Shown here in pieces: positions 8,529 through 18,049 of a stretch of DNA of 64,000 nt. Position numbers and translations under genes: made by a program. Source of the DNA: Acidimicrobiia bacterium (GTDB lineage: Bacteria; Actinomycetota; Acidimicrobiia; Acidimicrobiales; AC-14); NCBI GenBank assembly GCA_023264995.1, contig JAHFUR010000005.1, positions 1 to 64,000 of the forward strand. Reading direction: 5' to 3'. The notes beneath the pieces are model-generated. The model was not told the DNA's origin. It ran no database searches and saw only the letters and a list, made by a program, of their open reading frames with translations. Each line of letters begins with the position of its first letter. Position 1 is the stretch's first letter.

Positions 8529-10037
8529 TTGGACCTCACCCGTTGGGACGAACCCGATCCAGGGCGCATCTTTACGCCAGCCTCCGACGATGAGTGGGCT
8601 GGCGTAATCAGCCGGTATTCCGGCGGCGTGAACGATCGACCCCTTCTCCGATGCATCGAGGTTGCGAGAGCCGGACACGCGAAAACAGTCGTAATTGAGA
8701 CGCGCTATCTCGATTTCGACTATCGCAGTGAGTACTCGACGCACTATTCACGCGCCTTTCCAACATATCCCGATGCAGCACACCGTCTCCATTTCTTCTC
8801 ACGCCATATTGATCCCACCCAGGTTGCCGATCTGCCTCCAGATGCCGGGTATCTCGGCTATGTCGTCGTCCGTCCCACCAGGACGGGACAGGTAGCACGT
8901 GCCGTCCTCGCTCCGCCGCCAGAGGCGGTCGCTGCGGTACGCACGGCCGTCAGTGACACCGTCCACCTATTCGGCCAGAGGCTGAACGTTACGGGCGTTC
9001 CGTTTGCCCAGCAGGACGCTCAGCTTGGAGCGTGCGCGCACGCAGCGGCGTGGACGTGCCACTACTCGGCGTTCCTCCGAGGGGACGTAGCGCGTGTGCC
9101 TCGTGCTGAGTTCAGTCTGCGCGCGAACGCGAGCCTGGCACCTCACCGGCCCCTGCCTACACAAGGGTTGACAGTGGTCCAACTGAGCGACCTGTTCCGC
9201 AATCTCGACTTGCCGGCCGAGTTCTATCTTCTTGGCCAGTTGCCGCCGACGCGCATCCCGTGGCAGCCTCCGGACCCGGTCCCGGCGAACGAGGGCGACC
9301 CGGGGGGTCTGTGGGACACCCGGGTGATCGCTGTCATGTGCCGATACCTCACCTCCGGATACCCGGTGCTCGTCGGCACGACCGACCACGCGTTCGTCAT
9401 CTGTGGCTGGGAGCGCCAACCCAACAGCAACATGATCACCTTCATCCGGCACGACGACCAGCGCGGCCCGTATCTTCCCGTGGGGAATGTCTTCGATGAC
9501 ATCGACCCCGCCACAGGGTACCGATATGGCCCCTGGCGCACGCTCCACGTCCCGCTCCCATCGAAGCTTTGGCTCCCGCCGGAGCCAGCGGAGCGAATCG
9601 GCGGGATCGCCCTGGAGGCAGCGAGCACAGCCGTAGTACCGCTCCTGTCTGTCGTCGGCGAGGGCGGCGCCGCCGTCGAGGACCTTGCGTCCCTCATTGC
9701 ATCGAACCGCCTTGCGCTCCGCACGTACGCCGTAAGTTCGAACAGATTCAAGGCTAACTTGGCCGAGCGCGGCTTCGACGAGGCCACCATCAGCCGTTAC
9801 CGGTTGGCGCGGTTTCCTCGGTTCGTGTGGGTGGTCGAAGCCGTTGACCGTGAACTCCGCCACCGCGGCCAACCTGCCGTCATCGGCGAAGCCTTGGTCG
9901 ACCCGACATCATCCGAGCATGATCCTCAGCTGCTCGCCCTCCGAATCCACGGCGCTCTCTGGCTCAAGCCAGGCGCCAGTCCGCCAGTGTTCCTCGGATC
10001 GACACCTGTGACGAGCGGTGGAATCGGGTTGATGTAA
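8529..10037 (+). CDS. Predicted papain-like cysteine peptidase, partner of the DUF5343 protein
   Basis: 502 residues from a TTG nine bases after the DUF5343 stop. No family is recognised at whole-protein level, but a papain/C39-like triad can be read: VPFAQQDAQLGACAHAAAWT contains an oxyanion-type Gln (162 or 165) and Cys169; GTTDHAFVICGW provides His287 in the usual HAxxxxGW context; and Asp309/310 follows in FIRHDDQ. Residues 1-140 form a separate N-terminal region and 360-500 a mixed C-terminal region with ERGFDEATISRYRLARFPRF. No signal peptide, so it is cytoplasmic. Composition is less GC-biased than the flanking housekeeping genes. Peptidase, transglutaminase or deamidase activity are all possible. 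Confidence 0.6.
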   Translation: MDLTRWDEPDPGRIFTPASDDEWAGVISRYSGGVNDRPLLRCIEVARAGHAKTVVIETRYLDFDYRSEYSTHYSRAFPTYPDAAHRLHFFSRHIDPTQVADLPPDAGYLGYVVVRPTRTGQVARAVLAPPPEAVAAVRTAVSDTVHLFGQRLNVTGVPFAQQDAQLGACAHAAAWTCHYSAFLRGDVARVPRAEFSLRANASLAPHRPLPTQGLTVVQLSDLFRNLDLPAEFYLLGQLPPTRIPWQPPDPVPANEGDPGGLWDTRVIAVMCRYLTSGYPVLVGTTDHAFVICGWERQPNSNMITFIRHDDQRGPYLPVGNVFDDIDPATGYRYGPWRTLHVPLPSKLWLPPEPAERIGGIALEAASTAVVPLLSVVGEGGAAVEDLASLIASNRLALRTYAVSSNRFKANLAERGFDEATISRYRLARFPRFVWVVEAVDRELRHRGQPAVIGEALVDPTSSEHDPQLLALRIHGALWLKPGASPPVFLGSTPVTSGGIGLM

Positions 10038-10128
10038 CTGGCAGCCGAAGCACTTGCACCGACGGGAGACGTCGGATTACGTCAGGGTTGCGGCGTGAGT
10101 GATGACAAATCGCGGACAAATCCCTTGC

Positions 10129-10170
10129 GGAGGCGCCGGCGCACCCCCGCCGGCCTGGACTTTCCTGGTG
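10129..10170. repeat. Intergenic repeat element, copy 2 (partner at 6129-6170)
   Basis: Sits between the peptidase gene and the convergent tRNA-Leu gene, overlapping the tRNA 3' CCA by a few bases. It contains a good hairpin, GCCGGCG-CACCCC-CGCCGGC, which could terminate transcription from either side. 33 of 42 positions match the copy at 6129. Confidence 0.45.
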
Positions 10171-10253
10171 TCGGAGAGGGGACTTGAACCCCTACGCCCT
10201 ATGCGGGCACCAGGCCCTCAACCTGGCGCGTCTGCCTATTCCGCCACTCCGAC
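10166..10253 (-). tRNA. tRNA-Leu (anticodon GAG)
   Basis: A full cloverleaf is readable on the minus strand. The acceptor stem GTCGGAG pairs with CTCCGAC, followed by discriminator A and an encoded CCA (10168-10166). The anticodon arm is CCAGG-TTGAGGG-CCTGG, giving anticodon GAG for CUY codons. A long variable arm typical of class II Leu tRNAs is present, and the T arm contains GGGGTTCAAGTCCCC. Length is 88 nt including CCA. It closes the minus-strand run that starts with uvrC and borders the accessory segment on its left, a common integration neighbourhood. Confidence 0.95.
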
Positions 10254-10304
10254 GTGACTCGGCCCACTCTACGCCACCGGCGGCCCCTCGCCGCCGGCCC
10301 GCCG

Positions 10305-11891
10305 CTACCGCCCCCCGCTGACCTTGACCGTGGTGGCATCGAAGGTGCCCAGCCCCGACACCACCAGCCCGCTGACCCGGGGCGACGACACCGACTGGAA
10401 CTGGAACTGGGCCACGGGGACGATGGGCATCTGGTCCAACACCAGCTTCTCGGCCGTCTGGTAGGCGCCGGTCCGTTTGGCCTCGTCGGGCTCGGCCCGG
10501 CCGATCTTGAGGGTGGTGTCGACCGGCGCCGACGTGAACCCGGTGATGTTGTCCCGCACGCCCGACTGGAACAGCGGCGTGAGGAAGGCGTCGGCGGTCG
10601 GGTAGGCGCCGATCCACCCGAGCCGGAACAGCTCCTGCTGGCCGCTCACCGCGAAGCGGAGGTAGTCGGCGTAGGTATGGGGCCGGAGGGCCGACGGGAT
10701 GCCCACCTCGGCCAGGTTGGCCTGGATGGCCTGGGCCACCGCCCGCTGGGTGCCGTCGTCGTCGAAGTCGATCTGGATCTCGGGGACGGCCTTCCCGGCC
10801 GGGAAGGCGTCGGCCAGCAGGGCCCGGGACCGGTTCACGTCGCGGTTGCACCGCTCGGCGCAGGCGTCGGCCTGGGCCCCGGGGACGCCTTCGGGGATCA
10901 ACCCCCGCAGCACCTTGGCCGACGGCCCGTAGGCCACCCGGACGATGGCCTCCCGGTCGATGGCCGCGGCGATGGCCAGCCGGAAGCGGGCGTCGGCGAA
11001 CTTGGGGTTCTTCAGGTTGAAGCCGTAGAACAGCTCGCCCAGGTACGGTCGGCTGGCCGAGGACCCCTGGCGGTCGGCGGCCTGTTCCACCCGGTCGGGC
11101 GGCACCGATGTCCAGTCCAGCTTCCCGGCCAGGTAGTCGTCGTAGGCCATGGCCGCGTCGTTCTCCAGGTAGACGTCGACCGCCCGCAAGGCCATACCGG
11201 GTGCGCCGGGCGAGGGGACGAGGTGGAGCATGTCGTCGCGCCGGCTCTGGATCACGAACGGGCCGCTGCCCACCGGCTGGACGGCGAACCCCGGTGTGTC
11301 GGCGGCCACCGACTCCTTGGGCACGATCCCGAAGGTCGGGTGGCCGAGCACGGCCGGCAGCGAGGACATGGGCTGGTCGAGCTCGATGTGGACCACGTCG
11401 GGCGCCGGCGTCGTCACCCCGGCCAGGCTGTCGGTCTTCCCGTCGACGTTGACGGCCCGGAACCCGGTGATGCCTTCGAGCTGGGCCGCCGCCGGCGACG
11501 ACGAGCCCTTCTTGGCGATCCGGTCGAGGCTGTACTTCACGTCGGCCGACGTGATCGTGCGGAAGTTGGCGAAGGTGGCCCCGGCCCGGAGGGTGAAGTC
11601 CCACTTGCGCTGGTCGGCGCTGGCCTGCCAGCGCACGGCCAGGGAGGGCCGGACCGCCAGCGTCTCGGGGTCGTACGCCGTCAGCCCGTCGAAGAGCTGG
11701 TCGGCGACCAGCAGCTCACCGGGGGCCCGGGCCTGGGCCGGGTCCAGCGACTGCGGCCGCTCGATGCCGACGCGGAGGACCCCAGGCGGTGGCTCGTCGG
11801 CGCCCCGCCGGATGGCCGCAGGGTGGTCGGTGCAGCCGGCCAGCAGGGCGACCAGCGCCACGCCCGCCGCCCCCAGACGACGAACCCGCAC
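10305..11891 (-). CDS. ABC transporter substrate-binding lipoprotein, peptide/nickel family (SBP_bac_5)
   Basis: 528 residues with a lipobox LLAGC placing the lipidated Cys at residue 20. The mature protein shows the family-5 solute-binding pattern: an early VLRVGIERPQSLDPAQ, DQLFDGLTAYDPETL, and TITSADVKYSLDRI, and a second-lobe FYGFNLKNPKFADARFRLAIAAAIDREAIV. It would sit on the outside of the membrane and deliver oligopeptides or a related ligand to an ABC permease. No permease or ATPase genes are adjacent, so it is an orphan here. It follows secG by 14 bp and precedes tRNA-Leu, so it may be at the end of the glycolytic operon. Confidence 0.88.
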   Translation of the reverse strand: MRVRRLGAAGVALVALLAGCTDHPAAIRRGADEPPPGVLRVGIERPQSLDPAQARAPGELLVADQLFDGLTAYDPETLAVRPSLAVRWQASADQRKWDFTLRAGATFANFRTITSADVKYSLDRIAKKGSSSPAAAQLEGITGFRAVNVDGKTDSLAGVTTPAPDVVHIELDQPMSSLPAVLGHPTFGIVPKESVAADTPGFAVQPVGSGPFVIQSRRDDMLHLVPSPGAPGMALRAVDVYLENDAAMAYDDYLAGKLDWTSVPPDRVEQAADRQGSSASRPYLGELFYGFNLKNPKFADARFRLAIAAAIDREAIVRVAYGPSAKVLRGLIPEGVPGAQADACAERCNRDVNRSRALLADAFPAGKAVPEIQIDFDDDGTQRAVAQAIQANLAEVGIPSALRPHTYADYLRFAVSGQQELFRLGWIGAYPTADAFLTPLFQSGVRDNITGFTSAPVDTTLKIGRAEPDEAKRTGAYQTAEKLVLDQMPIVPVAQFQFQSVSSPRVSGLVVSGLGTFDATTVKVSGGR

Positions 11892-11905
11892 GCCCCGATC
11901 CGCTA

Positions 11906-12139
11906 CTAGGCCTGCAGCCGGATGGCGAGGATGATCGTGGTGAAGGCGAAGATCACCGCGACCGACACGGTGATCCGGTCCAGGTTGCGCTCGACCACCG
12001 TGGACCCCGCCGACGCTGCGCCCATGCCGCCGCCGAACATGTCCGACAGCCCGCCGCCCCGCCCGCTGTGCAGAAGCACGAGCAGGACGAGGGCCAGGGA
12101 GACGAAGACGTGGATGACCGTGACGAGGACCGTCAGCAT
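11906..12139 (-). CDS. secG: Protein-export translocase subunit SecG
   Basis: 77 residues with the SecG layout: an N-terminal membrane segment (VLVTVIHVFVSLALVLLVLL), a Gly-rich cytoplasmic loop with the hallmark HSGRGGGLSDMFGGGM, and a second membrane segment near the C terminus. It supports SecYEG-dependent secretion. The position directly after tpiA (12 bp) is the standard actinobacterial gap-pgk-tpiA-secG order, which reinforces the call. Confidence 0.95.
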   Translation of the reverse strand: MLTVLVTVIHVFVSLALVLLVLLHSGRGGGLSDMFGGGMGAASAGSTVVERNLDRITVSVAVIFAFTTIILAIRLQA

Positions 12140-12151
12140 AGGGAGGGGAGC

Positions 12152-12937
12152 TTACCCGTCGAGGCGGTACTGCACGATTCGGGCGAACTCGTCGGGGTCC
12201 AGGCTGGCCCCGCCGACCAGGGCCCCGTCGATGTCGGGCTGGGCCATCAGCTCGGCGATGTTCGCCGCCTTGACCGACCCGCCGTACTGGATGCGCACCC
12301 GATCGGCCACCTCGTCGCCGCAGATCCGAGCCACGACCTGGCGGATCATGGCGATGGTGGTCTGGGCGTCGTCGGGCGTGGCCGTGCGCCCGGTGCCGAT
12401 GGCCCAGATGGGCTCGTAGGCGACGACCAGCTCGGCCACCTGCTCCCCCGGCAACCCGGTGAGGGCCGCCTCCACCTGGCCGGTGATCTTGGCGTCGGTG
12501 GCGCCTGACTCGCGCTCCTCCAACGTCTCGCCGACGCAGACGATGGGCGTCATCCCGCCGGCGATGACCGACTCGATCTTGCGGCGCACCTCCTCGTCGG
12601 TCTCGCCGAACAGCTCCCGGCGCTCGGAGTGGCCGACGATCACGTAGACCACGTCGAGCTTGGCCAACATGGGCACGCTGATCTCGCCCGTCATAGCCCC
12701 CTTGGGGTCCCAGTGGCAGTTCTGGGCGCCCAAGGCGATGGGGATGCGCTGGTCGTCGATCAGGAGCTGGATCGACCGCAGCGCGGTGAACGCCGGGTGC
12801 ACCGAGACGTCGACCGCCTCGTAGTCCTCCGACGTGAGCCGGTACGACAGCTTCTGGACCACCTGGATGGCTTCCAGGTGGTTGTGGTGCATCTTCCAGT
12901 TGCCGCTGATCAGCGGCCGGCGGTCAGCGGGGGGCAT
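12152..12937 (-). CDS. tpiA: Triosephosphate isomerase
   Basis: 261 residues, the normal length for the family. The ATG at 12937 is favoured over an upstream GTG at 12976 because GAGAGG lies just ahead of it and the protein then begins PPADRRPLISGNWKMH, where Asn and Lys of the active site appear at the usual position. Catalytic His is in VIVGHSERRELFGE and catalytic Glu in VVAYEPIWAIGTGRTA; the phosphate loop GGSVKAAN is intact. Interconverts dihydroxyacetone phosphate and glyceraldehyde 3-phosphate. Overlaps pgk by 14 bp, indicating coupled translation. Confidence 0.97.
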   Translation of the reverse strand: MPPADRRPLISGNWKMHHNHLEAIQVVQKLSYRLTSEDYEAVDVSVHPAFTALRSIQLLIDDQRIPIALGAQNCHWDPKGAMTGEISVPMLAKLDVVYVIVGHSERRELFGETDEEVRRKIESVIAGGMTPIVCVGETLEERESGATDAKITGQVEAALTGLPGEQVAELVVAYEPIWAIGTGRTATPDDAQTTIAMIRQVVARICGDEVADRVRIQYGGSVKAANIAELMAQPDIDGALVGGASLDPDEFARIVQYRLDG

Positions 12938-14033
12938 TCGACGCCTCTCGTAGGGCCGCCAATCCGGGCAGGTCACCCTTCTCCAGGAGCTCGAGCGACG
13001 CCCCGCCGCCGGTGGAGACGTGGTCGATGCGCAGGTCGAGGCCGAACTTGGCCACCGCGGCCGCGCTGTCGCCCCCGCCGACCACCGTGAAGCCGTGCGA
13101 GTCGGCCACGGCCTCGGCCACGTCGACCGTGCCCTCCTGGAACCGGTGGTCCTCGAAGAGCCCCATCGGGCCGTTCCAGAGGATGGTGCCGGCGTGCTCC
13201 AGCGGGGCGATGAAGGCCAGCGTGGTCTCGGGGCCGATGTCGAGGCCCTTCCAGCCCGCGGGGATGTCGCCCCGGAAGACCTGGACCTCCTCGCCGGGGC
13301 CCATGGCCACGATGTCGGTGGGGATGAGGAACTTGTCCATGGTCGGGCCGTCGAGGAAGCCCCGGCACGCCTCCACCCAATCGGGCTCCACCAGGGAGTC
13401 GCCGACCGAATAGCCCTGGGCCATCATGAACGTGAAGCACATGGCGCCGCCGATGGCCATGTGGTCCACCTTGTCGATGAGGGCCTCGATGACCCCCATC
13501 TTGGAGCTCACCTTGGACCCCCCGAGGATGGCGACGAACGGCCGGTGCGGCCGCTCCACCAGACCGTGCAGGACCTCCACCTCGCGGGCCAGGAGGCGGC
13601 CGGCGGCGCTGGGCAGCCGGGCCGGGGGGCCGACGACCGACGCGTGGGCCCGGTGCGACGCCCCGAAGGCGTCGTTGACGTACAGGTCGAAGCCGTCGAC
13701 CAGCTGGTCGACGAAGGCCGGGTCGTTGGCCTCCTCACCCGGGCTGAACCGCAGGTTGTCGAGCAGTTCCACGCCGGGAGCGAGCTTGGCCAGCCGCTCC
13801 CGGACGGGGTCCATCGAGTACTTCGGGTCGGGCTGGCCCTTCGGCCGGCCCAGGTGGCTACAGGCGGTGACCCGGGCGCCGCGGCCCTGCAGCCACTCGA
13901 TGGTGGGCAGGGCGGAGGTGATGCGCAGGTCGTCGTCGATGTGCCCGTTGGTGATCGGGACGTTGAAGTCGGCCCGCAGGAGCACCTTCTTGCCCGACGG
14001 GTCGGGCAGGTCCTCGAGGAGGGGGAGGGTCAC
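12924..14033 (-). CDS. pgk: Phosphoglycerate kinase
   Basis: 369 residues, somewhat shorter than the common 390-400. Diagnostic segments are present: KKVLLRADFNVP at the N terminus, SHLGRPKG, GGSKVSSKMGVIEAL of the hinge region, LWNGPMGLFED, and the nucleotide loop VVGGGDSAAAV followed by HVSTGGGASLELLEG-type sequence (here LELLEKGDLPG). Cytosolic enzyme making ATP from 1,3-bisphosphoglycerate. It lies between gap (34 bp upstream) and tpiA (14-bp overlap), the usual glycolytic operon. Confidence 0.96.
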   Translation of the reverse strand: MTLPLLEDLPDPSGKKVLLRADFNVPITNGHIDDDLRITSALPTIEWLQGRGARVTACSHLGRPKGQPDPKYSMDPVRERLAKLAPGVELLDNLRFSPGEEANDPAFVDQLVDGFDLYVNDAFGASHRAHASVVGPPARLPSAAGRLLAREVEVLHGLVERPHRPFVAILGGSKVSSKMGVIEALIDKVDHMAIGGAMCFTFMMAQGYSVGDSLVEPDWVEACRGFLDGPTMDKFLIPTDIVAMGPGEEVQVFRGDIPAGWKGLDIGPETTLAFIAPLEHAGTILWNGPMGLFEDHRFQEGTVDVAEAVADSHGFTVVGGGDSAAAVAKFGLDLRIDHVSTGGGASLELLEKGDLPGLAALREASNAPR

Positions 14034-14067
14034 GCTGCGCTCGATAGTTCGCTCGCCTGCGGCTCGC

Positions 14068-15991
<1,924 letters not shown>

Positions 15992-15992
15992 G

Positions 15993-16841
15993 CTATTTGC
16001 CGAGGTCGCGGTGCTTGACCATGGGCTGGAAGCCCCGCTTGCGGAGGATGGCACCCAGCTCCTCGGCCAGGAACACCGAGCGGTGGGTGCCGCCCGTGCA
16101 GCCGACCCCGATCGAGAGGTACGACTTCCCCTCCTTGACGAAGGCCGGGAGCAGCAGTTCCAGCAGGTCGTCGAGGCGCTTGAGGAACTCGGCGGTCTCC
16201 GGCTGGGCCCGCACGTACTCCTGCACCGGCTCGTCGAGCCCGGTGAGGGGCCGGAGGCCCTCGACCCAATGGGGGTTCGGCAGGAACCGGCAGTCGAACA
16301 CCAGGTCAACGTCGAGCGGGAGGCCGTGCTTGTAGCCGAACGACACCACGTTGGTCTGGAGGGGGACCTCGGCGTCACGGGTGAAGAGGTCGAGCAGCCG
16401 GTCGCGGAGCTGGTGGACGTTGAGGTCGCTGGTGTCGACCACCACATCGGCCTCGGACTTGACCTCCTCCAGCAGGGCCCGCTCCCGCTCGATGGCCTCC
16501 GACACCCGGTCGGCCCCCGACATGGGGTGGCGCCGGCGGGTGTTCTCGTAGCGGCGGACGAGCACCTCGTCGGACGCCTCCAGGAACAGCACCCGCACCC
16601 GGGCCTGGCTCTTGCGCAGCTGCTCCAGGGCGGTGGCCAGCTCCTGGAGGTAGTGCTCGGTGCGGACCACCAGCGCCACCCGCTCGGTCGTCGAGCCGGG
16701 CTGCTGCACCAGCTCCACGACCTTGGAGATGAGCGCCGGCGGCAGGTTGTCGATGACGAACCAGCCCAGGTCCTCGAAGGTGTCGCCCGCCGTCGACCCG
16801 CCGGCGCCCGACACGCCGGTGATGATCAGGAACTCGCTCAT
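15993..16841 (-). CDS. rapZ: RapZ/YvcJ-family nucleotide-binding protein
   Basis: 282 residues, standard length. N terminus MSEFLIITGVSGAGGSTAGD is the family P-loop, but the usual Lys or Arg before Ser is Gly (SGAGGS). Downstream family segments are intact: GWFVIDNLPPALI, VRVLFLEASDEVLVRRYENTRRRHP, VSFGYKHGLP, DLVFDCRFLPNPHW, and the C-terminal IGVGCTGGTHRSVF. Known relatives bind ATP/GTP or GlcN6P and RNA and regulate amino-sugar metabolism. Start overlaps the stop of the coiled-coil gene by four bases (ATGA), and yvcK follows after one base, so this is one operon. Confidence 0.93.
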   Translation of the reverse strand: MSEFLIITGVSGAGGSTAGDTFEDLGWFVIDNLPPALISKVVELVQQPGSTTERVALVVRTEHYLQELATALEQLRKSQARVRVLFLEASDEVLVRRYENTRRRHPMSGADRVSEAIERERALLEEVKSEADVVVDTSDLNVHQLRDRLLDLFTRDAEVPLQTNVVSFGYKHGLPLDVDLVFDCRFLPNPHWVEGLRPLTGLDEPVQEYVRAQPETAEFLKRLDDLLELLLPAFVKEGKSYLSIGVGCTGGTHRSVFLAEELGAILRKRGFQPMVKHRDLGK

Positions 16842-17176
16842 GCCAGCTTGGCCGCGGCCAGGACCAGGCCGGCGGTCCCGAACGCCATGCCGATGTTGGC
16901 CATCACCAACCGCGGGATCTGCCCGTCGATCTTGGCACTGAGCTTGGCGATCTCGACCCGGAGCTGGGCCATCTCGCCCTTCAGCTCGCCCCGCAACTCG
17001 GCCATCTCACCTCGGAGCTGCGACATCTCACCCCGCACGGCAACCAGGTCGGACTGGCGAGCCACGTCGGACCAGCCCACTGGAGGCAAGAGCTCCATCA
17101 GGGTGCCGGCCGGGCCCTGCCCGAGCCGCTTCTCCAACACGTCGTACAGGTCCCGCCGCTCCTCGTCGGACACCAT
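16838..17176 (-). CDS. Small coiled-coil protein with C-terminal hydrophobic segment
   Basis: 112 residues. Residues about 42-85 are heptad-like repeats built on LRGEMxxLRGELKGEMAQLR, a clear coiled coil; the last 25 residues (LVMANIGMAFGTAGLVLAAA) are hydrophobic and could anchor it in the membrane. Similar small proteins are widespread but of unknown function. It overlaps rapZ by four bases, so expression is tied to the rapZ-yvcK unit, which is not its usual position as far as I know. Confidence 0.75.
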   Translation of the reverse strand: MVSDEERRDLYDVLEKRLGQGPAGTLMELLPPVGWSDVARQSDLVAVRGEMSQLRGEMAELRGELKGEMAQLRVEIAKLSAKIDGQIPRLVMANIGMAFGTAGLVLAAAKLA

Positions 17177-17269
17177 TGCCCTCTCCCGTCAGTCACCGCG
17201 ATCGACCGGGGGGAAGCCCATGTGCACAGGATAGCGGGAGGCTACGACAATGCCCGACCTGCCCTCCGC

Positions 17270-18049
17270 TCACCGCCTCTTCTCGGCCCGCAGGAACAGC
17301 AGGCGGGGGATGGTGGTGGCCTCGGTGTACTCCTCGGCCCGGGCCAGGAAGCCCGGCGGCGGCGCCGGCTCCTCCATGCGGGTGATGAACATCCCGGCCG
17401 CGGCCATGGCGTTGACGTACCGCGACAGTGGGCGGTGCACGAAGGGCAGGAACACGTCCTTGTCGACCTCCTCGAGGGAGATGTCCTCCACCAGGTAGGG
17501 CCCGATCCGCCAGTACTGCTCCTCCAGGATGTGGTCGTCGATCCACCCCGACCCCGGCACCTGCAACAGCGGGTGGTTGAGGAAGAACAGGAACCGGCCG
17601 CCGGGCCTGAGCACCCGCCCGACCTCGGTGATCGCCGCGTCCACGCCCTCGATGTGCTCGAAGACCAGGCACGCCAGCGCGGCGTCGAACACGCTGTCGG
17701 GGAAGGGCAACGCCACCGCCTCCCCCCTGAGGTACGCCGGCCCGCCGGCCCGCCGCTGCGCCTCGATGGTCTGGGCCGACGACGGGTCGACGCCCACCAC
17801 CCGGGCGCCGGCCGCGGCGGCCACCCGGGCCAGTTGGCCCTCGCCCGTGCCCACGTCGAGCACCCGGCCGGCGCCGGCCAGGTGCTCGGCCGCCATCGGG
17901 ATGATCTGTTCGGTGTACTCGGCGTCGGCCCCGCCGGTGAACGCGGCCTGCCACCAGCCGGCGTGCGTCTCCCACAGGTCCGGGCCGATCCCCGGAGTGG
18001 GCGGTTCGGTGCCGTCGGCCAGCGCGGATTGCCCACTCTCGTCGTTCAT
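17270..18049 (-). CDS. Class I SAM-dependent methyltransferase
   Basis: 259 residues from the ATG at 18049, which overlaps the uvrC stop (TGATG). The SAM-binding motif I is GRVLDVGTGEGQLARVAA at about residues 60-78, with the acidic residue after strand 2 in RVVGVDPS, motif II-like DSVFDAALACLVFEHI, and GRVLRPGGRFLFFLNHP. This is the Methyltransf_11 (ubiE-like) fold. Substrate is unknown; the conserved WWQAAFTGGADAEYTEQIIP head is seen in small-molecule methyltransferases. Cotranscribed with uvrC. Confidence 0.85.
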   Translation of the reverse strand: MNDESGQSALADGTEPPTPGIGPDLWETHAGWWQAAFTGGADAEYTEQIIPMAAEHLAGAGRVLDVGTGEGQLARVAAAAGARVVGVDPSSAQTIEAQRRAGGPAYLRGEAVALPFPDSVFDAALACLVFEHIEGVDAAITEVGRVLRPGGRFLFFLNHPLLQVPGSGWIDDHILEEQYWRIGPYLVEDISLEEVDKDVFLPFVHRPLSRYVNAMAAAGMFITRMEEPAPPPGFLARAEEYTEATTIPRLLFLRAEKRR

